Positions 33,209 to 45,171 of a stretch of 64,000 bases of DNA are shown piece after piece. The stretch is from Gentiana macrophylla (taxonomy: Eukaryota; Streptophyta; Magnoliopsida; Gentianales; Gentianaceae), in NCBI GenBank assembly GCA_026214975.1, contig JAOBSW010000030.1, positions 1-64,000 of the forward strand, in the 5' to 3' direction. The notes under the pieces are model-generated. The model was given only the letters and a program-made list of their open reading frames with translations. It was not told where the DNA came from and searched no databases. The position numbers were made by a program, and so were the translations under genes. Numbering within the stretch: position 1 is the first letter of the stretch; the number at the start of each line of letters is the position of its first letter.

Positions 33209-34805
33209 TGATGACGGTTAAAATATACCTATTTATGTCATCAATTATAACCTTAAATCGGAGTTAATTATATATATTTCATATTAAATCACATGTTTAT
33301 ATTTATTATTTAATGATAAGTGATTATTAATGTGATAATTGGTATTTAGCTATTTTTATTATAAAAGAGCAATTAATTGTGTGATAAATACTGATTTTGC
33401 AGATCATAACGAATCGGGAAGATAATTATCACGCAATCGGGAGATCTCAAGATAAAAGAGAAGAAAATCGGAGCATTGAAGAAAGGATTAATCAGATCAA
33501 TTCAAAAGCATGGAGTGGGGAACAAGTCGGAAGAAGCAAAATTGAAAACGCCAGAAGAAGGAGGCTCGGTCGACCGAGCCATGCCATTCGGTCGATCGAC
33601 CGGCGTAACTATTCGGTCACCCGAGCCTAATCAGATTAACGCGTCTCAATCTTCTGGATTCTCCCTATGTCGGCTACAACTCCTATATAAACAGCAGCCA
33701 CGATGCTGAGAAAAACACACCACTACAACACAAAACAATTCATACAATTTTAGCTTTTAAGTTTTTAGTTTTATTTTCTTTATGTTCGTTCATTGTGGAT
33801 TCGCTGGATTCTCCGATTAGGGAGCGCATTAAAGAGTGGGAGTCACTCGTCTTCGAGGGTATGACTATTCAATTATGCAATCTTTATTCGTAGATCGATG
33901 TATTTTATTATGGAGTAGTTTTTCTTGTATTGATTGCGTGATGTAGATTTATTTACGAACCCATGTGTTTAGGTTAGAAAGCGTTAAGAAGTAATCATGA
34001 TTTGTTCGGACACGTAATCGTGTTCGGTCGACTAGACATGTCACTCGGTCGCCCGAGTGTCGTCTGTTCGGTCGACCGAGTGTGGTAATGTGTAGGGCAA
34101 TATTATGATCGGCTTCGACCACGCCGATTCTCTGGATTGGAATTAAAACGAGTAATTAAAACGATCAACTTAGTTATTCGTCATCATAATTTAACATGAA
34201 ACCCAAAAAGTGATTGTTACTTAGGATATAGATTGAATCGGCATCTAAGAAGCACGCCTTACCCTATGAATGTTGCTTAGATGAGGTTACGGTTTATACC
34301 GGCATCCCTAGTTTCGTAATTGTATCGTGGTTATATGAGATGGAGGCATTAAAAGGCGAAGTCACGTAATGGAGGCACGATGATTTAGATGGCCTAACCG
34401 AGCTAAATCTACCTTAGGGGATGACTCCGTAGTCATAATAATCAATCTTTAACGTTTGTTTTATCTCTCGTAATCATCCTAATTCACATAGGGAGTTATA
34501 ATCTACTAGCGTAATCAATACTATTTGTTTAGATAATATCAACCGTATTATCCATGTTTTAGTAGTCTTTAATCTGTTTTTGTGGTTTTTTGTGTCTTGT
34601 GGTTGTCACTATTTTATTTATCTGCATTTAGTTGGTCGTAGACCGCCTTTCAATTTAGTTCTAATAGGATAAAGTTGTGTTTTATTTGTGCCGAGTCTCT
34701 CGTGGGATCGACCTCGACTCTATCTGGCTATACTACAATTGAACCTAGTTCTCTTGCTAGTGTGTTAGTAGGCATCGAGTTAATAATTTAACTTGACCTC
34801 CATCA
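33209..34805 (+). repeat. Element F 5' LTR (1597 bp)
   Basis: It starts TGATGACGGTTAAAATATAC and ends GACCTCCATCA. It holds several GGTCGACC-centred palindromes (33563-33580 and others). It differs from the 3' LTR by scattered small changes, many at CAG/CTG. Confidence 0.95.
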
Positions 34806-34811
34806 AGTTTT

Positions 34812-34829
34812 TGGCGCCGTTGCCGGGGA
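34812..34829 (+). other. Element F primer binding site
   Basis: TGGCGCCGTTGCCGGGGA, 18 bases complementary to the 3' end of plant tRNA-Asp(GTC), lies six bases after the LTR. This is the usual Athila PBS. Confidence 0.92.
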
Positions 34830-35142
34830 CTCGAGTCATTAAATTAAGATATAGTTTATTTTGTTAGAACTGGATTCGTGAATATTCTGTGAATAAGAGT
34901 CTGTATATTAAAAAAAAAAAAAAAAAAAAAACCGTTCGGTCGACCGAACCACAGCTCTCGGTCGACCGAGAATTTATTATCTTTTTCGCTTTCGATTTCG
35001 TCTTAGTTTTAAAACATTTCGCTTCGTTTTATTTACGTTTTCTTTTCTCAAACGTATTTCGAGTCTGTTTTAGTTAGTTAGTTAAAGGCCTAGCCTTTAC
35101 TAGTGATTAATTGTTTTATTGTTGTTTATTATTTTATAGTAC
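34830..35142 (+). other. Element F leader with poly(A) run and palindromes
   Basis: It contains 22 A residues (34910-34931), then GTTCGGTCGACCGAAC (34934-34949) and TCTCGGTCGACCGAGA (34956-34971), both perfect 16-base palindromes. No gene is seen; the open frame at 34889 is a product of the poly(A) run. Confidence 0.8.
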
Positions 35143-36951
35143 GCTACTCGGAAATCGAAGGAACCGCTTGAGCCTTATAATCCTGAAATAGAGAAATTTG
35201 CGAGAAGGAATAGGAAGTTAGCTAGGGAACTGGCTAAGCAAGGAGAAGAGGATCCAAATCTTGAGGAAAGCGAGCAAGGAGTGGAAGAAGGACATACAAC
35301 CGATCATTCTGAACATTCTGAATCTGAAGCAGAAATGGAAGGAAAATAATGCCAATAATGTGAATGCAAATGCTAATAATGAGAACCAAGCCCTAGTTCA
35401 AGGAGCGAGGCGCACTTTGCAAAGTTATGCAACGCCCACTATTGAACAATTCATTCCCGCTATCGTAGCACCGCAAGATCTTTGCATGGAAGTCTATCAC
35501 CCTAGGCCTAATGTAATTCAAATGGTGACCAACTATTCCACTTTTCATGGAATTCAGAACGAGGATCCTGGTGTTCACGTGACAAATTTCTTGGAAATAG
35601 TCAGTACAGTGAAACCAGAATTAATCCCGGAGGGGAACATTCGTCTTAAGCTTTTCCCTTTCACTTTGAAAGATAAAGCTAAGCAATGGCTTCTCTCTTT
35701 AGAGGCTGGATCTATCACTACTTGGGAACAATTGTTGCAAAAATTCATGAATAAGTATTTTCCCTTAGGAAAAACTTTTAAGTTACGCCAAGACATCCTA
35801 GGATTTAAGCAACAACCTGGGGAGAGTTTTGATCAAGCTTGGGAGCGTTTCAAGGAAGCTATGAGGAAGTGTCCTCATCATGACATCTCTCTTTGGCTTT
35901 TAATGCAAACTTTTTACCATGGGTTGAGAGAGACTGAGAAAATTAGAGTAGACGCCTCCAGCAATGGAGCGTTTGTTCTTTTATCTCCTGAGGAGGCACA
36001 AGGGAAGATGGAGCAAATAGCGATGAATAGCCAATGGGGAGGCAATGACATAGCTCTTTGTGAAGATGGCCGCTGACATATTTGATGATAGTGCATCTAC
36101 CAAAATCTTAGAACAACTTTCTGTTATCAACAATAAGGTAGATGGGATGCAAGAGAGGATGACAAGAGTAGAGAAAGGGGCTGGAATCGAGGTAGCACCT
36201 CAAAGTGAGAATGTCTTGTCATGAAGAAGCCAATTATATCGGGGAGGGTGCAGCCTAATCATAACCATCCTGGATTCCGATATAGTGACATAAATGCAGG
36301 AGAAAGGCCTAAACCGCCTACCCTTATGTATGTACCACAAACAGACTAAAACTTTTGGTTGGGAAGCTGCGATAGAAAAACTGAGTAATGTCGTCCCTGA
36401 CAATATGGGACAACTTTCAAAATCTATGGCTGATTTAGCCACTAACTTTAGCCAATATTGTCAGAAGACCGATGCTAAGGTGACCAATCAAGAAGCTCTA
36501 GTCCAAAACCTCACGCACTGAGATAGGACAACTAGCCGAGCAAGTCTCAACTAGACCTCCTGGAGGGTTGCCAAGCAACACTGAGAAGAACCCTAAGGAT
36601 TTGAATACGATCATGACAAGAAGTGGAAAAGAAGTAACTCCAACATCCCTGCAAGACAAAGCCGCAAAGGATAAGGATGGTGAGCCAAGCAATGAGACCA
36701 ATACTTCCGAGTCTTTGCCTAAGCAAAGAACATATAAAGAACCTGCTGGCCCTAGAGTTGAACTTTACGATAACAAGTATCCAATTTTCACTGATGTCGA
36801 TCCTTCAACTCTACCTTATCCTCCACCAAAGCCGAAGCCTACGTTTGATAATAAGAGGTATAAGAAGTTCGTGGATATGTTTAGTAAGTTACAAATCAAT
36901 ATACCCCTAGTTGAAGCACTATTTGAAATGCTGAGTACACAAAGTTTTTAA
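35143..36951 (+). pseudogene. Element F gag
   Basis: The first frame (from 35143, ATRKSKEPLEPYNPEIEKFA) has no ATG as read and stops at 35347-35349. It overlaps the long frame 35261-36076, which carries the capsid domain: YHPRPNVIQMVTNYSTFHG, FPFTLKDKAKQWLLSLEAGS, TWEQLLQKFMNKYFPLGKTF, ESFDQAWERFKEAMRKCPHH. Another shift leads to the frame at 36568-36951 (LPSNTEKNP-like start, TIMTRSGKEVTPTS, DMFSKLQINIPLVEAL), which approaches the protease. The family match is to Athila gag. At least three frame breaks exist. Confidence 0.88.
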
Positions 36952-37460
36952 AAGATTTGTCTCAACTAAAAGGAAACTTCTAGATTTAGAGACCATATGC
37001 CTGAATGAGGAATGCTCGGCCATTCTTCAACATAAGTTACCCCAAAATGCAAAGATCCGGAGGCTTTCTCATTCCCTGCACCATAGGTAACGATGTCCGA
37101 ACAAAGCTTTGTGTGATCTAGAGCAAGCGTGGAACTGATGCCACTATCTATTTTTCGGAAGCTAGGCCTAAAAGATCTTAAGAAGACCTCAATCACATTG
37201 CAATTAGCTGACCGCTCGTCAAGGAACCGTGTGGAGTGGTTGAGGATGTGCTAGTAAGGGTTGAAAAGTTTGTATTTCTGTTGACTTTGTGGTATTAGAT
37301 ATGGAAGCTAACTACGAAGTGCCCTTGATATTAGGAGACCTTTCATGGCCACTAGTAGAACGCTAATTGATGTCTACAAGGGCGAGTTGGTATTAAGAGT
37401 GAACGAAGAGAGAGTTGCATTCAATGTCTTCGACACTATGAAACAACTTTGATGATGGAG
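36952..37460 (+). pseudogene. Element F protease remnant
   Basis: LETICLNEECSAILQHKL (about 36990-37040) parallels ENICLNEECSAVLQHKLPPK in element A. The active site region near 37105-37150 is damaged; the DLGA motif seen in A is not readable in one frame. GELVLRVNEERVAFNVFDTM follows at 37382-37440. This is the most damaged gene of F. Confidence 0.7.
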
Positions 37461-38020
37461 AGGATGCATGTTTCATGTTGGATTCCATTGATAGGATCGT
37501 TCAAGAATTTCAACAACATGAAAGTATCAAGGATTTTTGGATGTTGTCTTAGAAGAAGAAGATGAAGTCAAGCACGTGAGTAGTGAGGAGGAGAAGATGA
37601 TATGGCCAGGATGTAGTAGAGGACCCCAAGACTGTAGAGGAAGTAAGTGTTGCGGAGATTGAAAGATTCTATCATAGACCAACGTGGCATAAGTACTTGA
37701 ACTCAAACTCACAAGTCAAAAGTTGAAGACATCTTTGGAAGAACCTCCCACAAATTTGACTTTAAAACCTCTTCCTGCAAATTTGAAGTACGTATTTCTT
37801 CAAGATGAGACCTTGCCATCGATCATATCTTCTTCCTTGACGGACTTACAAGAAGAGAAAATTATGAGAGTTACGAGAGAGTACCGCTGGAGCATTTGGA
37901 TGGACCATAGGCGACGTTAAGGGCATTAGTCCTAGCGTATGTATGCACAAGATCTCCGTGGACCCCGAAAGAAAGCGGTTGCACAACCTCGAGGCGTTTA
38001 ACCCCACAATTAAAGGAAGT
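37461..38020 (+). pseudogene. Element F linker between protease and RT
   Basis: Acidic, Glu-rich fragments (37540-37600), then TSLEEPPTNLTLKPLPANLK and YVFLQDETLPSIISSSL (37726-37840), the usual run-in to Athila RT. Frames change several times. Confidence 0.6.
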
Positions 38021-38960
38021 GGTTAGGGATGAGGTTATAAAAATGTTGGAAATGGGAATTATATTTCCAATTGTCGATAGCGAATGGGTTAGCCCTATCC
38101 ACGTAGTTCCCAAAAAGGAGGATTGACGGTGCAAGCCAATGAGTTGAATGAGTTAATTCTGTGAGGCTAATCACGGTCATCGAGTATGCATAGACTTTAG
38201 GAAACTAAATGATGCAACTCGTAAGGACCATTTTCCTCTTCCCTTCATCGATCAAATGCTCGAGAGACTGAGCGGGCATGCTTTCTATTGTTTTCTCGAC
38301 GGATATTCGGGATACTATCAAATCCACATCTCACCTGAAGATCGTGAGAAAACAACATTTACATGCCCATATGGGACATTTGCGTATAATCGAATGCCAT
38401 TTGGGTTGTGCAACGCCCCCGCAACATTTCAACGGTGTATGATGTCATTATTTGCGGATATGGTGGAAGACTTCTTGGAAATCTTTATGGATGATTTCTC
38501 CGTGTTTGGAGACGATTTCGATTCATGTCTCACACATCTAGCATGAGTGTTGAAGAGATGTGAAGAGACGAATCTTGTGCTTAACTGGGAGAAATGTCAT
38601 TTGATAGTTACGGAAGGTATAGTACTGGGCCACCGCATATCAAAGAATGGTATAGAGGTGGATAGAGCCAAAGTTGAGGTGATCGAGAAATTACCTCCAC
38701 CTACTAATCTTAAAACTTTGCGAGGTTTTTTAGGCCACGCCAGATTTTATCGTAGGTTTATCAAGGACTTTTCCCTGGTCTCTAGACCTCTTACCGAATT
38801 ATTGGCCAAGGATGTGCCATTCGTGTTTTCTAATGAGTGCATAAAAGCTTTCAACGAAATAAAAGTAGATCGATCACTCGCACCCGTTCTCGTCGCACCG
38901 ATTGGGATCTTCCGTTTGAACCGATGTGTGATGCAAGTGATATCTGCTTTGTAGGCGCCG
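38021..38960 (+). pseudogene. Element F reverse transcriptase
   Basis: EMGIIFPIVDSEWVSP and VVPKK (38040-38115), then RVCIDFRKLND (about 38178-38210). The frame 38256-38546 holds CFLDGYSGYYQI with a catalytic [21 protein letters not shown], and FMDDFSVFG, the RT active site (residues 77-80). A TGA at 38544-38546 interrupts the domain where an arginine or glutamate codon is usual. The frame then continues directly with VLKRCEETNLVLNWEKCHL and GFLGHARFYRRFIKDFS (38547-38954). The RT half is thus nearly intact apart from that stop. Confidence 0.9.
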
Positions 38961-39240
38961 CTTTGGGTCAAAGAAAGATAAGATCTTCGACCTATCTATT
39001 ATGCAAGTCGGACTTTGAATGCTGCCCAAAGAAATTACGCCACAACGGAGAAGGAACTTTTGGCCGTTATCTTTGCTTTTGACAAGTTTAGATCTTACTT
39101 GGTAGGATCTAAAGTCACTGTGTGGTGACCAGACCACGCGGCTCTTAAGTATCTCCTAGCAAAGCAAGATTCAAAGCCGAGATTTGTTGAGATGGATTCT
39201 CATGCTTTGCAAGAATTTGACGTAGACATCCGAGATAAGA
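38880..39240 (+). pseudogene. Element F RNase H
   Basis: LAPVLVAPIGIFRLNRCVM then a shift; MCDASDICFVGAALGQRK (38920-38970) has the catalytic DAS. NYATTEKELLAVIFAFDKF-like sequence (about 39035-39085) gives the conserved E. It then runs on to the DHAALKYLLAKQDSKPR-type end near 39130-39185. Two or three shifts break the domain. Confidence 0.85.
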
Positions 39241-40710
39241 AAGGAAGTGAGAACGTGGTGGCCGATCATCTGTCACCCTTACAATTAGAGGATGGTGAGG
39301 AATTACCTGAGATAGGAGAATCTTTTCCTGATGAACAAATTTTCTCCATCACCACCATCAGGGGACATAATGATTGTGCTGCAGTTTCTTCACGAATAGA
39401 GGTTGTGAAGGAGAAGAAGCAACCATGGTTTAGTTTGTTTGTCAATTATCTATCCGCAAAGTACCTACCACCGAATCTCCTTTGCCCAAGAAAGGAAAAA
39501 ATTCTTTAAAGATCTTAGACACTACTATTGGGATGAGCCTTATTTGTTTAAGCTAGGATCGATAATATTTTTGAAGGTGTGTGCCCGAAGAAGAGTATAA
39601 TGATATCCTGAAGCATTGTCATTCCTATGAAGTTGGAGGACACTACGGGGAGAAAAACCGCGGCTAAGGTCCTCAAATGCGGTTTTTATTGGCCGACATT
39701 GTTTAAGGATGCACACCAATATACAAAGGCATGTCATGCTTGTCAAATGACAGTAATATTTCAAGGAGGAATGAGATGCCACTCAAGAGCATCTTAGAAG
39801 TGGAGCTTTTGACGTTTGGGAATAGATTTTGTTGGACCCTTCACTTCATCATTATCTAACCGATATATCTTAGTTCTTTGTTGATTATGTATCCAAATGG
39901 GTTGAGGCCATTGCTTCCCTACTAACGATGCTAGGGTTGTGGTTCGATTCTTGAAGAAGAACATTTTTACAAGGTTTGGGACGCTAGGCGATTATAGCGA
40001 CAATGGTAGTCATTTTTGTAATAAACCTTTTGAAAGGTGATGATTAAGTATAGGGTTCGACATAAGCTAGCAACCGCATATCACCCCAGACTAGTGGTCG
40101 GGTAGAAGTCACCAATCGAGAGATAAAGCGTATATCCTGGAAAAAGCATTAATACGACTAGGAAGGATTGGTCGTTACGTTTAGACGACGCTTTTTGGGC
40201 TTATAGGATCGCATATAAAACCTCGATTGGAATGTCACCGTCACAGATTGTTTTTGGAAAGGCATGTCATCTACCTGCGTAGGCTGGAGCACCGGGACAT
40301 GTGGGCAACAAGGATGCTAAATTTTGATGAGACGTTGGCCGGTGAGAAAAGGATGTTAGAATTAACTCGCTGGAGGAGTTTCGTTTAGAGGCATACGAGA
40401 ATGCCAAGATTTTCAAGGAGCGCACGAAGAAGTTTCATGACAAAAGATTTCGGAGAGGACCTTTCAAGAGGGTGATCCGGTTCTCTTGTACACCCGCGCT
40501 TAAGACTCTTCCCGGGTAAGTTGAAATCAAGATGGTATGGCCCATTTCAAGTACAACAAGTCTTTCCTTCCGAGAGCGGTGGAGCTATTCAATTTCAAAG
40601 ACGAGTCCAGATTTGTGGTCAATGGACATCGTATTAAGCATTATCACGGGCTTCCGCTGCTTTGCTTTGAGGAGGAGGTTTTGTACCTCGATGACCCTGT
40701 CTATGCATAA
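39192..40710 (+). pseudogene. Element F integrase, end of pol
   Basis: The frame 39192-39509 ([20 protein letters not shown]) is the RNase H-integrase connection. The HHCC zinc-binding region is at about 39610-39750 (HCHSYEVGGHYG ... ACHACQMT). The core follows in fragments (DFVGPFTSSLS, YVSKWVEA). The C-terminal part ends cleanly: [20 protein letters not shown] then LDDPVYA and TAA at 40708-40710. Several shifts lie between 39500 and 40590. Confidence 0.85.
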
Positions 40711-42138
40711 ACCATCTTGAGTGAGTCGAGCTAGCGATTATAAACTTAGAACTACTACCTATAACTATCTTTTTCGCTTTTTCTTTTTAATAAAGTAGCA
40801 TGCGCCTATCACGGTTTTTTTCATCTCGCCATGTTCGAGTCTAAGTTCGGAATAAACGAGGTTTTTCCTTGATAGCCGTCATGTGAGTTTTTATTTAGGT
40901 TTAAATCCCTTTTGGTCTTGTCCATGGCAGTATAAAGTAAAGTGGCTTAAACTGTTTTTAGATATCTATATCTAATTACTGCCACGTTATGTTATAAAGT
41001 TCCATACACATGGTATTTGACGATTTCGTGGAGCTTGTTTGTTTATACAGATGTGTCTATCTCTCCACATTTGTGCCGATGATTACTCCGATATTGTTCC
41101 TTTACTTGGGAGCCGTTTCCAGAGCTAAGTCTTTCATCTTGAACTCATTTATTTTTGTCATTGAGGACAATGCCATGTTTAAGTGGGGCGGGGACTTAGC
41201 TATATGTTGTGCTATATGTTGCTATATGTTGAAAAAGTCAAGGGGAACGGAATACTGAGACAATATTGAGCCAAATTTAAAAATTTTATGGATAAATGCC
41301 AAGTTGTTTAACTCGTATCCTTAAACTTGTGAAGTTCTTATACTTAGAATTGATAGGAAATGAACCAAGTTGCGTGAGTACGTGGTCATATTATACTTTT
41401 GCGATAAATTGTTAGTAAACTTAAGGATATTCATGCCAACAATTGCAAGTAGTTAGGTATTGTTCAATTACTCAACATGTGAATCGCTTAGTACCGTATG
41501 AGTTATAACAATTGAAAGAAGTATGTGTACATTGCGTAGATAATTGGTTATGAGGACCTAGTGTCGATATTTGTCGACTGATGTATTCAGATCTTCTAGC
41601 CAACAAAAGCGGAGTAATAAGCTTGGGACGTACCTGTGTTTCGACAATGCATTAAAACACTGGGCTTGTAGTAACATTACCAAAGTAGCCCCGCGCTTGT
41701 GGTAATATTCGATGCTATGTTTAATCTAAGATAGGGGGATACTCTATGAAAAGTTTTCTTCCTTCAGATTAGTAGTATTCGAAAAATATGCAAAATTGAA
41801 AAAAAATTTTGAATTTGTAGAGGCTTTGAGTAGTACTCGGTCTCCAAGTCCAAAAATCCTATAGATACGCTCTTGCTTATTGTTCTAGTGCTTTAACCAT
41901 TGCGAGGCACAAGAAGTATGAATGCTGATGTTGGTGAATTTTGATATGAAGTCTGCATAAGCTCTAATCTTGCTACATTTATATAAAACCAATGCACATG
42001 CACACAATCACTTCGATTCATAGCGAGTAGTGAATAATGCTTATCTTATGAGCATGATTGGTATGAGTTGACTCGGGTTTCTTGTGTAAGTATGAGTTGA
42101 CCACAGAAAATGTTGTCTTGGGGAATGACTTGTTGATG
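40711..42138 (+). other. Element F non-coding region after pol
   Basis: About 1.4 kb between the pol stop and the PPT. I recognise no envelope-like or other gene in it; the frame 41010-41258 has hydrophobic stretches but no family signature. The sequence AGTGGGGCGGGGACTTAG at 41181-41198 resembles a PPT and may be an older or secondary one. Confidence 0.5.
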
Positions 42139-42178
42139 CTTTGTTCGGGACGAAGCAAAGTTTAAGTGGGGGGCATTT
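42139..42178 (+). other. Element F hairpin and polypurine tract
   Basis: CTTTGTTCG and CGAAGCAAAG pair around GGA with one bulged base (42139-42160). TTTAAGTGGGGGG follows (42161-42173), then the LTR. The same hairpin-plus-tract arrangement, with a different stem sequence, is at 44111-44146 in element B. Confidence 0.8.
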
Positions 42179-43776
42179 TGATGACGGTTAAAATATACCT
42201 ATTTATGTCATCAATTATAACCTTAAATCGGAGTTAATTATATATATTTCATATTAAATCACGTGATTATATTTATTATTTAATGATAAGTGATTATTAA
42301 TGTGATAATTGGTATTTAGCTATTTTTATTATAAAAGAGTAATTAATTGTGTGATAAATACTGATTTTGCAGATCATAACGAATCGGGAAGATAATTATC
42401 ACGCAATCGGGAGATCTCAAGATAAAAGAGAAGAAAATCGGAGCATTGAAGAAAGGATTAATGAGATCAATTCAAAAGCATGGAGTGGGGAACAAGTCAG
42501 ACGAAGCAAAATTGAAAACGCGTAAAGAAGGAGGCTCGGTCGACCGAGCCATGCCATTCGGTCGACCGAGCGTAACTATTCGGTCACCCGAGCCTAATCA
42601 GATTAACGCGTCTCAATCTTCTGGATTCTCCCTATGTCGGCTACAACTCCTATATAAACAGCAGCCACGATGCTGAGAAAAACACACCACTACAACACAA
42701 AACAATTCATACAATTTTAGCTTTTAAGTTTTTAGTTTTATTTTCTTTATGTTCGTTCATTGTGGATTCGTCGGATTCTCCGATTAGGGAGCGCATTAAA
42801 GAGTGGGAGTCACTCTCGTCTTCGAGGGTATGACTATTCAATTATGCAATCTTTATTCGTAGATCTGATGTATTTTATTATGGAGTAGTTTTTCTTGTAT
42901 TGATTGCGTGATGTAGATTTATTTACGAACCCATGTGTTTAGGTTAGAAACGTTAAGAAGTAATCATGATTTGTTCCGACACAGAACTGTGTTCGGTCGA
43001 CCTAGACATGTCACTCGGTCGCCCGAGTGCTGTCGTTCGGTCGACCGAGTGTGTAATAATGTAGGGCAATATTATGATCGGCTTCGACCACGTCGATTCT
43101 CTGGATTGGAATTAAAATGAGTAATTAAACCTCGATCAACTTAGTTATTCGTCATCATAATTTAACATGAAACCCAAAAGTGATTGTTACTTAGGATATA
43201 GATTGAATCGGCATCTAAGAAGTACGCCTTACCCTAGGAATGTTGCTTAGATGAGGTTACGGTTTATACCGGCATCCCTAGTTTCGTAATTGTGTCAGAA
43301 GTTATATGAGATGGAGGCATTAAAAGGCGAAGTCACGTAATGGAGGCACGATGATTTAGATGGCCTAACCGGAGCTAAATCTACCTTAGGGGATGACTCC
43401 CATAGTCATAATAATCAATCTTTAACGTTTGTTTTATCTCGTAATCATCCTAATTCACATGGGGGAGTTATAATCTATTAGCGTAATCAATACTATTTGT
43501 TTAGATAATATCAACCGTATTATCCATGTTTTAGTAGTCTTTAGTCTGTTTTTGTGGTTTTTTGTGTCTTGTGGTTGTCACTATTTTATTTACTGCATTT
43601 AGTTGGTCGTAGACCGCCCTTTCAATTTAGTTCTAATAGGATAAAGTTGTGTTTTATTTGTGCCGAGTCTCTGTGGGATCGACCTCGACTCTATCTGGCT
43701 ATACTACAATTGAACCTAGTTCTCTTGCTAGTGTGTTAGTAGGCATCGAGTTAATAATTTAACTTGACCTCCATCA
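42179..43776 (+). repeat. Element F 3' LTR (1598 bp)
   Basis: TGATGACGG...CCATCA, followed by the target duplication AGGAC (43777-43781). It carries the same series of palindromes (42533-42550, 42557-42570 and others) as the 5' LTR, here in more regular form. Confidence 0.95.
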
Positions 43777-43781
43777 AGGAC

Positions 43782-44110
43782 TCTTCTTCAGAAAACGCCT
43801 TTTTGATTAGCCCGTCGTATTACGAGTATATTTCGGGATTTTCCACTCGAATTCATCTCTTTAAAATCATCCTTTCCATCAACAATGTGTATCTACAATG
43901 TAGGAAAAACATACCAAAGCGTAACACAATCCTAAAATAATAAAAAAATCATGATTTAAACACATAAATCGCTACGTTTTGCAATTTAACCTATTAGAAA
44001 CACCATTTACTCAATTAATCGATTATAAGCTCGATTTCTATGAAAATCCTAAGAATATGGGAATATTGACATAAAATATATCCTTATAAACGTATAAAAT
44101 CACCTTAACA
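43782..44110 (-). repeat. Element B 3' LTR, second part
   Basis: It resumes with TCTTCTTCAGAAAACGCC, as at 48200, and ends CACCTTAACA at 44110. On the minus strand this is the TG start of the LTR (TGTTAAGG). Confidence 0.9.
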
Positions 44111-44146
44111 ACTCCCCACACTTAAACCTTGCTCGTCCCGAGCAAG
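44111..44146 (-). other. Element B polypurine tract with hairpin
   Basis: On the minus strand: CTTGCTCG and CGAGCAAG form a perfect 8-bp stem around three bases (44128-44146), followed by TTTAAGTGTGGGGAGT directly at the LTR. This is the expected plus-strand primer site. Confidence 0.85.
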
Positions 44147-45133
44147 ACAAAACATAATCATCACTCGAGACAAATAAACACTTATGCAAATATAAAACAT
44201 ATTCAAGTAGTTTAGAGGTTCACCCAAGTGAGTGTGTGCATAAGCATAATAAATTTCCACTAAATCCACACTTGAAATTGATTCAAGCAAAACTAGCCAA
44301 CATCCCATTTAAATTAGACATATAAAAACGATTATAACATGCACCTCACAAAACATACAAACCCCGAAAAAATAATAGGGAGCATTTAAAATATTTCCGA
44401 CATACTTAGAGGATAGTCCCTACAACATATCTTTCAGTTTATACTGGGGATAAGATCGACGATAACTAAGTCTTTCGTTTAATTCATATCACTATTCTCA
44501 TAAGTTGATTTAATTATTTCACTTAAACACACATCAGAATGAGCTATTGCCCTCATAGCAGAATAGGACATTTCCCGCTAATCCCCTACCTACTCCAATC
44601 ATAAGGCAACTTTTTCTAACTGTCGTGAGCTTTTGGTCATCATAGTGGAATAGGACATTCGTGGTATGACCTACCTCACTCAAATCATCGACCAGCTTTC
44701 GACACACACATTTATAATTTAAAACAACTTCACTTATTAACTTCATTTCAAAAGCACAATAGTTACGTGTCATTTATCACATTCAAACCTTCAGATATTC
44801 ACAGTATGTCATACTTTAACTCTAAATACAAACTATTAAAATTTTCAAAATTCGTATGGAAGAAAAGAATCATGCGATAATCATCAAAAATCTCTAATCA
44901 AATGGGTATGGCTTAAAAACATAGCTCATCATCTACTATGGCACGTGAAAAATAGTGTCGGGTGAAACAACTAAATTTACTAAATATGCGAGAATCAAAG
45001 ATCAATGATTATAAACATCGAACAAAGACATGCAATGCTCACTCGGGACAAAACAAAAATTTTAAAATTAAGCACTTTTCATAGAAATATAAAGAAATTG
45101 AGCAAACGACTCATAGATACATATAAACCATCC

Positions 45134-45171
45134 TCTCCCCACACTTAGATTGCAACTTGTCCTCAAGTTGT
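45134..45171 (-). other. Second PPT-like unit inside element B
   Basis: On the minus strand, CAACTTG-AGGA-CAAGTTG (45153-45170, perfect 7-bp stem) is followed by CAATCTAAGTGTGGGGAGAG. It has the form of the PPT units at 44111 and 42139 but is about 1 kb inside the element. Confidence 0.65.

Larger units (their letters stand above)
33209..43776 (+). mobile_element. Element F: Athila-like Ty3/gypsy retrotransposon
   Basis: This is a complete-length insertion of 10,568 bp with LTRs 33209-34805 and 42179-43776 (TGATGACGG...CTCCATCA). AGGAC occurs on both sides (33204-33208, 43777-43781), and the uninterrupted site can be read in the other LTR of B near 48185-48205. Between the LTRs are PBS, gag, protease, RT, RNase H, integrase and PPT on the plus strand. 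The near-identical LTRs make it the youngest insertion here, although its genes contain several shifts and stops. Confidence 0.95.

Noticed and set aside
34812..34829. tRNA-Asp gene
   Set aside because: Only the 18 bases complementary to the tRNA 3' end occur (also at 46838 and 8068), directly beside LTRs. These are primer binding sites, not tRNA genes.
41010..41258. Possible envelope-like gene after pol of element F
   Set aside because: One short frame with hydrophobic stretches is not enough; no signal peptide, cleavage site or coiled coil can be made out, and neighbouring frames are closed.
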